DNA from: UBA6059 sp964351595 | GTDB lineage: Bacteria; Bacteroidota; Bacteroidia; Cytophagales; Cyclobacteriaceae | DNA: 64,000 nucleotides | Reading direction: 5' to 3' | Assembly (NCBI GenBank): GCA_964351595.1 | Contig: CAYGOT010000004.1 | Location: forward strand, 67,555 to 131,554 | Shown: positions 8,429-17,066 of the stretch, piece after piece | Position numbering within the stretch: position 1 is the first letter of the stretch | Layout: the number at the start of each line of letters is the position of its first letter | Position numbers and translations under genes: made by a program | Notes under the pieces: generated by a model | The model's database searches: none | The model's input: the letters and a program-made list of their open reading frames with translations, nothing else | What the model was told of the DNA's origin: nothing

Positions 8429-8518
8429 GATTTTCATGAATGACCAGTGCTTCCAACGGCCTGATTCATTTTAGTCATTTGGTGGATTCAATTGGATTAG
8501 AAATAAAAACTGTTTGAT

Positions 8519-8547
8519 CCCGCTGAAGGCGGGGGGAGTTTTTTTAT
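8519..8547 (+). terminator. Terminator after the acylase gene
   Basis: CCCGC (8519-8523) pairs with GCGGG (8529-8533), and a run of seven T residues follows at 8539-8547. It is 90 bp downstream of the stop. Confidence 0.65.
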
Positions 8548-8660
8548 TTCCCAATTGGACACAACAAATGGCGTCAGAAATGAATTAAGCCTTGAATTCT
8601 TTGCTTACTTTCTGTTTCAAGACAGAAAGTAAGAGAAAAACCAACAAGCAGAACTCTCGA

Positions 8661-9353
8661 ATGAAAATCATCGACCTCAGCCAGGAAATCTACCCAGGCA
8701 TGCCTATGCACCACACCCAGCCTCAAGTGGATATATCTGTCCATGCTACGCATGAACAATGGGCCGGAGACAACAAGAGTCAAGAACGAACACCCAGCGT
8801 CAACCTTCTCAAAATAAGCGAACATACCGGAAGCCATGTGGATGCGCTCTCCCACATGGGTAAAGAATACAGCAGCCTGTCTATTGACAAAATGCCCTTG
8901 AGTACGTTTTACACCCGAGGTATTTGCCTTGACTTATCTTCAAAAGGCCTCAGCGAACTTATAGAAGTGACTGATCTAAAAAACGCAGTGAGTGATTCCG
9001 GTAGGGAGATAGAAGCAGGCGATAGCGTACTGCTCTACACTGACCACTACCGCAAACACTTCGACACACCCCAATGGCCCCAAAACCCTGGTCTGAGTGC
9101 TGAAGCGGCAAGATGGCTTGGGGAACAGAAAATAGCAGCCTTTGGTGTGGAGAGCATGGCGCCTGGTGTAAGCAAGGTAAGTAATAAAGAAGTGCATCAG
9201 ATCTGTGGCGAACTCGGCTTCACCCATTATGAAAACCTGATCAATCTGCATGAATTGATCGGTCAGCCGCCTTTCAGGTTTATTGGGCTACCGCTAAAAA
9301 TCAGAGGCGGAACCGGGTCGCCCGTGCGAGCTGTGGCTGTTTTTGAAGGTTAA
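8661..9353 (+). CDS. Cyclase-family protein (kynurenine formamidase-like)
   Basis: 230 residues from ATG 8661 (MKIIDLSQEIYPGMPMHH). The metal-binding signature of the cyclase family is present as HTGSHVDALSHM near residues 54-65 (usually HxGTHxDxPxH). The family includes arylformamidases that hydrolyse N-formylkynurenine and other amidohydrolases. The frame extends 23 codons upstream without family likeness. FGVESMAPG and the C-terminal LPLKIRGGTGSPVRAVA are also typical. There is no tryptophan-catabolism gene nearby, so the substrate is open. Confidence 0.85.
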   Translation: MKIIDLSQEIYPGMPMHHTQPQVDISVHATHEQWAGDNKSQERTPSVNLLKISEHTGSHVDALSHMGKEYSSLSIDKMPLSTFYTRGICLDLSSKGLSELIEVTDLKNAVSDSGREIEAGDSVLLYTDHYRKHFDTPQWPQNPGLSAEAARWLGEQKIAAFGVESMAPGVSKVSNKEVHQICGELGFTHYENLINLHELIGQPPFRFIGLPLKIRGGTGSPVRAVAVFEG

Positions 9354-9392
9354 CGGTCTCTGAGACTTGGGAATTAGGCTCTTGGTAAGGTC

Positions 9393-9437
9393 GTCATTCC
9401 CTTGCGAGGGAGGCACGACCGAGACTTGGGAATCCAA
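9393..9437. repeat. Copy of a dispersed CGTCATTCC-type palindromic repeat
   Basis: CGTCATTCCCTTGCGAGGGA followed by GGCACGACCGAGACTTGGGAATC. It resembles the units in the tandem field at 61645-62525 (CGTCATTCC head, GAGG-ACGAC, GGAATC end). It sits in the 249-bp gap between the cyclase and LVIVD genes; an earlier GAGACTTGGGAATTAGG at 9361 is a partial copy. Confidence 0.6.
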
Positions 9438-9602
9438 TAGCTCGAAAAAAAAATCTATTCTCAACCAACCATTTTGTGCTAACCCGTCTCTTTAGAAAAA
9501 ATACCTTCTGTACCACTATTTCACAACGCATAAATAATCCACCAAATACAATATCTTTATACTTTGTTAGGTTCCTTTATTACCTACTTAAAGCAGCTCA
9601 CC

Positions 9603-10865
9603 ATGAAGACACATCAACTACTCCTACTCCTCAGTCTCTTCGCGTTTGTCAGTTGTACGGAAGACTTTGGAAAGACCACTGTCACCTACGAGAAAGCTAC
9701 GGCCATCTATGGTGATCTGGAAGAATTGCGGAATCAACCGCTATTCACTTCTTCGCGTGAAATCAGCAATCCCGGAAAAATATTTATTGGTGACCGCTAC
9801 CTCCTTATCGGTGAGGAAGAGGAAGGTATCCATGTCTTTGACAATGCCAATCCGGAGAATCCTACTAACCTGGGCTTTATTCAAATTTTTGGTAATCGGG
9901 AATTCTTCCTCGATGGCAATGCTCTTTACGCCGAGAGTGTCTATGATATGGTGAAGATTGATCTCACCAATATCAGCCAGCCTCAACTCGTCAACCGTGT
10001 GACTGACGTATTTGCCCAGCCGCAGTACAACGATCAAGGCGAGGGTCTCATCGGTTTCAACTACGAGCAGGTGACAGAAGAGTATAGCATCAATGATCCC
10101 GACCTTCAGTGGCTAGGCGAAGGCAATGAGGTTTTCTTTTTCGACTTTGCCAATCAACTTATTCCTCCGTCAGCAGTACCCACTTCATTCGCTGGCAATA
10201 GCAACAATGGTATTGGTACAGTCAATCGAATTGCTTCTCATGAAGGATTCGTTTATGTCATCAGCAGAAGTGAGCTTTCCATCTTCGATGGCGCAGGAGC
10301 ATTCGATCTCCTGGCCAAGCGAAATATCAGTTGGGATATGGAAACAGTTTATCCACTTGACAACAAGCTCTTTATCGGTACCCGAAATTCAATGGAGGTA
10401 TTTGATATTTCTAACCCCACCAGCCCGGAGCGGGAAGGTGCCTACTTCCATGAAACCTCTTGCGATCCTGTGCTTCCGATCAGTGCTTCTACGGCTTATG
10501 TGACACTTCGTACAGGTGACTTTAGCGAGTGCCCGGGTGATACCAATGAATTGCTGGTATTGGATGTGACCAGCGGTTGGGATACCCAGGAGATACAGTC
10601 CTTTGAGATGGTCAGTCCCTATGGCATGAGCCTCATCGGGAACAGATTATATGTTGGCGAAGGTGTGAATGGTCTCGCCATATTTGATGCCACCAACAAT
10701 CGCAACTTGAGCTTAATTGAGCGGGATGGCTCTGTAGAAGCCTACGACATCATCCCGCACCCGAGCCGTCCTGATATCATCCTGATTGCAGGGCCTGCGG
10801 GCTTTAGCCAGTACCGCATTGGTGAGGCTGAGGAGTTCTTCCTTATCAGCAATGTAGCCTTCTGA
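9603..10865 (+). CDS. LVIVD-repeat beta-propeller lipoprotein
   Basis: 420 residues from ATG 9603. The lipobox FVSC places the lipidated Cys at residue 18. The body consists of repeated blade units such as GIHVFDNANPENPTNLG and SMEVFDISNPTSPEREG, the LVIVD pattern of surface beta propellers common in Bacteroidota. These proteins are thought to be surface binding or scaffold modules; no enzyme function is implied. The next gene begins three bases after its stop, so the two form an operon. Confidence 0.85.
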   Translation: MKTHQLLLLLSLFAFVSCTEDFGKTTVTYEKATAIYGDLEELRNQPLFTSSREISNPGKIFIGDRYLLIGEEEEGIHVFDNANPENPTNLGFIQIFGNREFFLDGNALYAESVYDMVKIDLTNISQPQLVNRVTDVFAQPQYNDQGEGLIGFNYEQVTEEYSINDPDLQWLGEGNEVFFFDFANQLIPPSAVPTSFAGNSNNGIGTVNRIASHEGFVYVISRSELSIFDGAGAFDLLAKRNISWDMETVYPLDNKLFIGTRNSMEVFDISNPTSPEREGAYFHETSCDPVLPISASTAYVTLRTGDFSECPGDTNELLVLDVTSGWDTQEIQSFEMVSPYGMSLIGNRLYVGEGVNGLAIFDATNNRNLSLIERDGSVEAYDIIPHPSRPDIILIAGPAGFSQYRIGEAEEFFLISNVAF

Positions 10866-10867
10866 AA

Positions 10868-11635
10868 TTGAGGTTACTTACCCTTTTTACGGTAGTAGGT
10901 TTGCTATCCGTCCTGGGTCATTTGGCATATGCCCAGAACACTAATGAGCCGGGTCAGCAGGTAGTCATCGACTATGCCGATGGATCGCTCTTTCAGGGTA
11001 CGATTGTCTCCGCAAATCAATATAAGCTACAAATAAAGCTGTCCACCGGAGATACCATCAATCTGAACATCGGCATGATCGATAAGATGGTCAACTCGAG
11101 CAATCATCTGATCAAGCGGCGTGGGAAGTTTCATTACCGGTCGGGTTTCTTTGGGTACACTTCGATAGCCGGGGGTTCCAGCAGCACGAATGGTTCTTTT
11201 CAGTTTGATCTCATGGCCGGCTATCGTCTGCAGGAGCGGCTTTCACTGGGACTGGGCTTTGCCGCCGATATCCATGATCTTACTATCGGCAACAGCTGGA
11301 CTACTCTCAACTTCAACCCGGTCTATGGCTATGGCCGCTATTACCTCAATGATAAAAACTGGCGCCTCTATGCTGACTCCAAGCTTGGCTATGCATTTGC
11401 CAACAACACTGAGTTCAGCGAAGGTCACAAAGGAGGGCTTTACTTCCAGCCCGGGCTGGGTTTCCACATCGCCACAAAGGGTAAATTCAAACCACACCTA
11501 TCTCTCTCCTACCTACTGCTCAATGCCCAGGGCACCAGCATCGATTTTTCTCCATGGTTTGGCGGTCAGGTCACCCACGACTTCAACGTCTGGTACAGTC
11601 GCATTATGTTTAGGGTGGCTGTGGAGTTTAAGTAG
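10868..11635 (+). CDS. Secreted protein with probable C-terminal beta barrel
   Basis: 255 residues with a signal peptide ending AYAQ. Residues about 30-75 contain an SH3-like strand pattern (VVIDYADGSLFQGTIVSANQ), and the remainder has barrel-type strands (LSLGLGFAADIHDL, GYGRYYL, RIMFRVAVEFK). The start is TTG 10868, the only reasonable start just after the LVIVD stop. Coupling with the LVIVD lipoprotein suggests a joint envelope role, which is inference. Confidence 0.7.
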   Translation: MRLLTLFTVVGLLSVLGHLAYAQNTNEPGQQVVIDYADGSLFQGTIVSANQYKLQIKLSTGDTINLNIGMIDKMVNSSNHLIKRRGKFHYRSGFFGYTSIAGGSSSTNGSFQFDLMAGYRLQERLSLGLGFAADIHDLTIGNSWTTLNFNPVYGYGRYYLNDKNWRLYADSKLGYAFANNTEFSEGHKGGLYFQPGLGFHIATKGKFKPHLSLSYLLLNAQGTSIDFSPWFGGQVTHDFNVWYSRIMFRVAVEFK

Positions 11636-11725
11636 AAGAGGATTTAACTTCTTTTGATTGGGCTTTATTGAATTATACCAATTAGCTTTTATCTTAGTTA
11701 GTCATAGCAAATAGACGTTATAGCC

Positions 11726-12250
11726 ATGACTAACAAACTAACCTGCCTAAGTCTAGTACTAATTCTTGTTCTTCTGAACACACATTTATCCGCTCAAACA
11801 TTCCAGAAAGGTGACACATACGACCTTGAGTTTATTCCGCTGTTGGATGGTGAGAAACATTATCTGACAGACGTAGAAGATAAAATTCGTGTATTCAACT
11901 TTTGGTTTATCGGTTGTCTGGGTTGTGTTCTAGAGCTTGACTATCTCAACCAGCTTAGAGATGAATACATGAGTGATGAGGTGGCTTTTTTATCAATTAC
12001 TGGTAACCGTGGAGAGGATTTGGACAACTTTTTAATTGACCATCCTATTCAGTGGGAAATCATAGGTAATGTAGCCATGGTAGAACGTTTCACAGACTAT
12101 CCAACTTTCAATCCCCGTTGTTACCCAACAACTATGATTGTGGATAGAAATGATAGTGTAGTCTATGCTAAATGCTATCCCTTGACGAACGAGAAAGACA
12201 GTCAAGAATTTAGAGAAGCCATAGAAGCTGCCTTAGCCCTTAGGCAGTAA
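11726..12250 (+). CDS. TlpA-like thioredoxin-fold protein, secreted
   Basis: 174 residues with a signal peptide (ends LSAQ) and a thioredoxin fold: VFNFWFIGCLGCVLEL holds the CxxC redox motif at Cys64 and Cys67, and YPTTMIVDRNDSVVY contains the cis-Pro region. It is likely a periplasmic thiol-disulfide oxidoreductase of the TlpA/ResA group. CLGC is an uncommon active-site dipeptide for this group (more often CxPC) and two further Cys (in PRCYPTT and AKCYPLT) are present. It lies just upstream of the DUF711 gene. Confidence 0.85.
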   Translation: MTNKLTCLSLVLILVLLNTHLSAQTFQKGDTYDLEFIPLLDGEKHYLTDVEDKIRVFNFWFIGCLGCVLELDYLNQLRDEYMSDEVAFLSITGNRGEDLDNFLIDHPIQWEIIGNVAMVERFTDYPTFNPRCYPTTMIVDRNDSVVYAKCYPLTNEKDSQEFREAIEAALALRQ

Positions 12251-12266
12251 TGTGTATCTTCAATGC

Positions 12267-13499
12267 ATGATACCAACCCTAAAAACCCTTCTTGCTGCCC
12301 TGGCCATTACGCTTGTCTCTTGTTCGGTCAGAGCTCAGGAAGTTACCTACCCTTTTAATATAAGAACCATTACGGCTGGCGTGACGGTCTCAGGCTTGTC
12401 AGATACGACCAGTATACTTGAGGCCATTACCTTTTTGAAGCAAGCCAAAGCGGAGTATGAAGCTGCCGGATATGTGGTGCAAACTACACGCATCTCCACG
12501 CAGCACCTCTATCAATACCTCGATGGCAAAACGCTTTAGGAAGCGCTTCCTTTTCTACAAGTTTTCGACAAGATTGCTCAGAAGGAAGGCATGCCTTTTT
12601 CAGTGGGATATGCCTTGCCGCCAGATACTTACCAAGAAGGTATTGGCAATTGGGCCTATCAACTGATTACCTCTACAGAGCAGATCAATTTTAGCCTCCC
12701 GGTATCTAGCAAAGCTCAAGGTATTCTTGACAATGGCATCAAAGCCGCCGCTGAGGTAACATTAGCAGTTGCCAAACGCAAAGAAGGCAACTTTCGGTTC
12801 ACTGCCTCGGCCAACTGCCCAGCAAACATTCCGTTCTTTCCTGCTGCTTATCATATCGGTGAAAACAGTTTTGGGATAGGCATTGAATATCCAGCTCTGA
12901 TGACTGAAATATTCAAAGAGGGCGACTGGAACACAGCCAAGAAAAACCTCAAAGAAGGACTCGAAACACATTTTCAGCCTATTGAGGCTATGGCGATGGA
13001 GCTGTCCAAAACATCAGGTTGGAAGTATGATGGCATAGACGCCTCACCAGCACCAGGGCTCACTTCGAGTATTGGTGAAGCGATTGAAACTTTGACAAAG
13101 CAGCCTTTTGGCGGACCGTTGACTTTAAGTGCTTGCGCGATAATCACCGACGTGATCAAAAGTCTCGATCTCAAGCTTTGCGGTTACTCAGGGTTGATGC
13201 TTCCGGTAATTGAGGACAAGGTGCTGGCCCTTAGTGCCGGAGAGAATCGGTTTACAGTACAGGAGTTGCTCTTGTTTTCCTCCGTTTCGGGTACGGGACT
13301 GGATGTGATTCCCCTACCAGGAAATACCTCTCAGGAAACAGTCGCGAGAATCTATCGAGATGTTGCTTCACTGTCTCTCAAGTATACCGACAAGGCACTT
13401 TCTGCGAGGCTATTCCTAATTCCGGATAAAGAGGCTGGCGGTGTGGTAGAGTTTGATAATCCCCACCTGACAACTGCCAAGGTGATGAAAGTGGATTAG
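12267..13499 (+). pseudogene. DUF711-family protein interrupted by an in-frame UAG
   Basis: The gene encodes a signal sequence (LVSCSVRAQ), then IRTITAGVTV typical of the DUF711/UPF0210 start, and reads to LDGKTL. A TAG at 12537-12539 interrupts it, after which the same frame continues EALPFLQVFDKIAQKEGMPF through to 13499 with the rest of the family (about 410 codons in all). The two parts are in one frame with nothing missing, so this is a single nonsense change, a recoded stop, or a sequencing error. The downstream part could restart at ATG 12591. GTG 12252 is an alternative start. The biochemical function of the family is not established. Confidence 0.8.
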
Positions 13500-13794
13500 G
13501 TTAACGAACCTATAAGCACCAGGTAGTCATTTTTCATGAGCTTAACACGGCAGAGAAAGACCTCCGAAGTTTTTAAAACTTCAGAAAGTAATTCGACCCA
13601 TAACAACAGATCATGTAAGAGGTATCTTGTTTGGCAGTCTTCAATCCAGAGTCGCTAAAAATATTGCTCACTATAAGAGCATTATGTTGGAGGTTCATAC
13701 CTAATTCAGAGCCAGTTTAATTTTTTAGAAAATGGGCTAAAAGAAGTATGTTTAGTTCATCAAATTGAAATGGCGTTAGCAATACAGAAAATTG
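13500..13794. other. Gene-free stretch with one small palindrome
   Basis: No credible coding frame. GAAGTTTTTAAAACTTC at 13566-13582 is a 17-base palindrome preceded by ACCTCC, a degenerate form of a repeat seen in many Bacteroidota. TATGTTTA at 13747-13754 resembles a -7 promoter element (TAnnTTTG) for the next gene. Confidence 0.45.
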
Positions 13795-16596
13795 ATGAAT
13801 AAGCTCTTTAGAATTCTCATTGTTTCATGTGTTTTTGGAGTGCTGTTTATCAATCATACTTATGGACAAAACAATGCTTGTTCAGACATCAATCTTAACG
13901 ATGGGTTGATTGCACATTTTCCTTTGAATAATAATGCCGTCGAAGTGCTCGGAAGTGGTTTTGACGGTAACGTGATTGGAGCTATTCCTGCTGAGGATAG
14001 AGATAATAATCCTAATTCGGCCTACTTATTTGACGGAAATGATGATGAGATAAATGTTGGAGATCATTTCGATTTAGGCGAATCGGATTTCACAATATCG
14101 TGTTGGGTAAATGTTTTTCAATTTAAGGGTTTGATCCCGGGTACCCAAAGCACCGGAGGGTGGATTGTTAACAAAGGAGGTACTATTTTCGGTACACCAA
14201 GACGATCTGGTTACGCCCTAGATGCAAGACAAGTTAATGGTGAATACTTTTTTCTTTTCCTTGTGGGAGATCAAAATGACAATACTTATAACGTAAATGA
14301 AAGTGGATTCAGTGAGAACACATGGTACAATGTCATGGGAGTCAAAAGTAATGACAGCATCTCACTCTATGTGGATAATACTCTGATGGCCACCACATTA
14401 ATACCGGCTGGCATCAATGTAAACACGAACATTCCTCTGGTATTCGGATCGATAGACAAGTTAGGAAACGACCCTGCCGGCACGACATATTTCGATGGTA
14501 TTATTGACGATGTAAGAATTTACAATAGAGTGCTGAGCAATAGCGAAAGGAAATGTTTAGCAGGCAACTGTACACCTCCCAGTATTAACTTAGGAGAGGA
14601 TATAGTAAGTTGTCAGCAGTCACTTTTTTTAGATGCCTCAGGCTCTGATTTGACCTACATTTGGAGTAACGGATCGACAGATCAGGCCATTGAAGTTAAT
14701 GCTACCGGATCCTACTGGGTCACAGTCACCAATGATTGTGGATCATCGACAGACAGCATCAACATTGCGTTTGATACACCTCCTCAAATAGACCTTGGAG
14801 AAGATTTGGTAATCTGTGACAATGGCTCAACTCTTTTGGATGCTACTGTATCAGATGGGACTTATTTATGGAGCAATGGATCAACTGCCCCAACAATTGA
14901 TGTGAGCTCAACCGGTACATATTGGGTTTCAGTAACCAACGAATGCGGGTCGTCAACAGACAGNNNNNNNNNNNNNNNNNNNNNNNNNNNNNNNNNNNNN
15001 NNNNNNNNNNNNNNNNNNNNNNNNNNNNNNNNNNNNNNNNNNNNNNNNNNNNNNNNNNNNNNNTGCGGGTCGTCAACAGACAGCATCAATGTAGCTTTTG
15101 ACACAGACCCTCAAATAGATCTTGGCGAGGATATTGCTGATTGTAGCGATAACTCTATTCACTTAGATGCTACCATATTGGACGGTACTTACTTATGGAG
15201 TAATGGGTCGACCAACCCATCAATTGATATTAATGAAAGTGGAATCTATTGGGTTACAGTGACTAACGGCTGTGGATCCTCTACCGATACCATTAGCGTA
15301 AATCTCAACACAGCCCCTGAAGTCAACATAGGAGAGGATCTGACTGTCTGTACATCCGAGCCTGTAAGACTAGATGCTACTGGATCAAACCTGAGCTACG
15401 AGTGGAGCAATGGATCTACTAATTCAACAATCGAAGTTCATGAAAACGGTCTTTTCTGGGTTACAGTAGAAAATGAATGTGGTACATCGACAGATAGCAT
15501 CAATGTAGTTATAAATGCAGTCCCCGATATTGATTTAGGTGAGAACCGGATTGTCTGTGATACTAGTTCTATTCTTCTTGACGCAGGGGGAACTGGTCTT
15601 ACTTATCTATGGAATGATGGGTCAATCAGTTCCGGAATAGAAGTGAGTGAAAGTGGTACCTTTTGGGTGACAGCTACAAATGACTGTGGGGTATCAAGTG
15701 ACAGCATTGACTTAGACTTGAGCGTTACACCAATTGCCAATTTGGGTGTCGATCAAACTGCTTGTGAAGCTAGCTCTATTCTTCTTGAAGCAAGTGGAGC
15801 TGACCTCACCTACCTATGGAATGATGGATCTAAAGATTCCGGAATCGAGGTAGATGAAAGCGGCACTTACTGGGTAACCGTTCAAAATAACTGCGGGTTA
15901 TCGACTGACAGTATCAATATTAACTTTAGTGTCCCTCCAACCGTCAATCTTGGCAATGATCAAACAGTTTGCGATACTGGTTCACTTGTCCTTGACGCGA
16001 ATGGAGCTAACCTTACTTATCTATGGAATGATGGATCAACGGATTCAACTATTGAAGTAAATGAAACTGGCACCTATTGGGTGGAGGTCGCAAATATCTG
16101 CGGCACATCAACTGACAGTATCAACGTTGAGTTCAGCAACGCACCAATAATAGATCTCGGAGATGATCGAACACTATGCGATAGTACTTCGCTGAGTCTG
16201 GACGTGACCATAAATAATGGAATATACACTTGGCAAGATGGGTCAAATCAGCCCGCTCTTGAGGTTGATCAATCTGGCACCTATTGGGTCGAAGTTGAGA
16301 ACTCTTGTGGAGTAGCTGTTGATACAATCAAATTAGTTTTTCCAGAACTTACAAACCTGGTTATTCCAAATGTTTTCACACCGAACCAAGATGGTATTAA
16401 CGACTTTTTCGTTATTGACTCTAGACTCATCGGCTCATCACTAAATGTTTTTCATAGATCAGGAATAAGAATCTATGAATCAATAGATTATCAGAATGAC
16501 TGGGATGGGAATGGTCTCCCTTCTGGGTCATACTTTTGGACAATCACGACCGAATGTGGTGACAATTATAACGGGTCCGTTACCATATTATATTAA
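13795..16596 (+). CDS. Large surface protein: LamG domain, about nine repeats, CHU_C/T9SS C-terminal domain
   Basis: A secreted protein (signal peptide ends TYGQ) with an N-terminal LamG/concanavalin-like domain (DGLIAHFPLNNNAVE to FDGIIDDVRIYNR, about residues 35-250). A series of near-identical units of about 69 residues follows, each with LGED..VC..., LDA, TYLWSNGST, SGTYWVTVTN.CG.STDSI. The end carries VIPNVFTPNQDGINDFFVID, the gliding-motility/CHU_C (T9SS type B) C-terminal domain. It should be exported by type IX secretion and act as an adhesin-like surface protein. A 100-N gap at 14964-15063 falls in the repeats, so repeat number and length are unknown. Confidence 0.88.
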   Translation: MNKLFRILIVSCVFGVLFINHTYGQNNACSDINLNDGLIAHFPLNNNAVEVLGSGFDGNVIGAIPAEDRDNNPNSAYLFDGNDDEINVGDHFDLGESDFTISCWVNVFQFKGLIPGTQSTGGWIVNKGGTIFGTPRRSGYALDARQVNGEYFFLFLVGDQNDNTYNVNESGFSENTWYNVMGVKSNDSISLYVDNTLMATTLIPAGINVNTNIPLVFGSIDKLGNDPAGTTYFDGIIDDVRIYNRVLSNSERKCLAGNCTPPSINLGEDIVSCQQSLFLDASGSDLTYIWSNGSTDQAIEVNATGSYWVTVTNDCGSSTDSINIAFDTPPQIDLGEDLVICDNGSTLLDATVSDGTYLWSNGSTAPTIDVSSTGTYWVSVTNECGSSTDXXXXXXXXXXXXXXXXXXXXXXXXXXXXXXXXXXCGSSTDSINVAFDTDPQIDLGEDIADCSDNSIHLDATILDGTYLWSNGSTNPSIDINESGIYWVTVTNGCGSSTDTISVNLNTAPEVNIGEDLTVCTSEPVRLDATGSNLSYEWSNGSTNSTIEVHENGLFWVTVENECGTSTDSINVVINAVPDIDLGENRIVCDTSSILLDAGGTGLTYLWNDGSISSGIEVSESGTFWVTATNDCGVSSDSIDLDLSVTPIANLGVDQTACEASSILLEASGADLTYLWNDGSKDSGIEVDESGTYWVTVQNNCGLSTDSININFSVPPTVNLGNDQTVCDTGSLVLDANGANLTYLWNDGSTDSTIEVNETGTYWVEVANICGTSTDSINVEFSNAPIIDLGDDRTLCDSTSLSLDVTINNGIYTWQDGSNQPALEVDQSGTYWVEVENSCGVAVDTIKLVFPELTNLVIPNVFTPNQDGINDFFVIDSRLIGSSLNVFHRSGIRIYESIDYQNDWDGNGLPSGSYFWTITTECGDNYNGSVTILY
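14578..16346 (+). repeat. Tandem protein-coding repeat, about 207-bp units
   Basis: Nine visible or partial units of roughly 207 bp within the surface protein gene, each encoding the sequence around YLWSNGST and CGSSTDSI. Units 1-5 use WSNGST and units 6-8 use WNDGS, which suggests two rounds of duplication. Confidence 0.85.
14964..15063. other. Assembly gap (100 N) within the repeats
   Basis: Exactly 100 unknown bases. The same 20-mer, TGCGGGTCGTCAACAGACAG, lies directly before (14944-14963) and directly after (15064-15083) the gap, so the gap is a nominal placeholder at a collapsed tandem repeat. Confidence 0.97.
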
Positions 16597-16742
16597 CCGC
16601 CTTTAAGGAGTATTCACTAACGTAGAAGTAGCTTCCCACACAACTCATTCGCGGGAGCGAAAAATATTTAATCTTAAAAACAGAAACATATACCAACCTC
16701 TTCCCGTATCCTATATCATCTCAAAAATAGAAATATATAATC

Positions 16743-17066
16743 ATGAAGGGATACTTGGGAGAATTTGAAGAGCTGGTACTGCTCACCATCGCCAACTTAG
16801 CAGAAGGTGCCTACGGCTCGGCCCTGCTGCGCGACATCAACGAGCGCGCCAATCGCAACCTCAGCCTTGGCGCGATGCACTCCACGCTGACACGACTTGA
16901 GGAGAAAGGCTTCATCACCTCCTACCTCGGGGAGCCGACTAACGAACGTGGTGGCCGCAGAAAGCGCTACTTTGAACTGACGAGCAGTGCGATCTCGGCA
17001 CTGAATGATATGAAGTCCCTGCGCGATGAGCTCTGGGCCAACACCAAAATCAACCTGTCCAGATGA
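16743..17066 (+). CDS. PadR-family transcriptional regulator
   Basis: A 107-residue winged-helix regulator (LGEFEELVLLTIANLAEG, then TRLEEKGFITSYLG and GGRRKRYFELT). It overlaps the following permease gene by four bases, the standard PadR/permease arrangement in Bacteroidota, so it probably represses that operon. It is a paralogue of the PadR at 4811-5146, but the long TTGTACAA inverted repeat seen there is absent here; only A/T-rich ATATAT segments precede the ATG. Confidence 0.88.
   Translation: MKGYLGEFEELVLLTIANLAEGAYGSALLRDINERANRNLSLGAMHSTLTRLEEKGFITSYLGEPTNERGGRRKRYFELTSSAISALNDMKSLRDELWANTKINLSR

Noticed and set aside
12252..13499. Reading the DUF711 region as two separate genes
   Set aside because: Both parts align end to end as a single family protein in one frame, separated by a single TAG.
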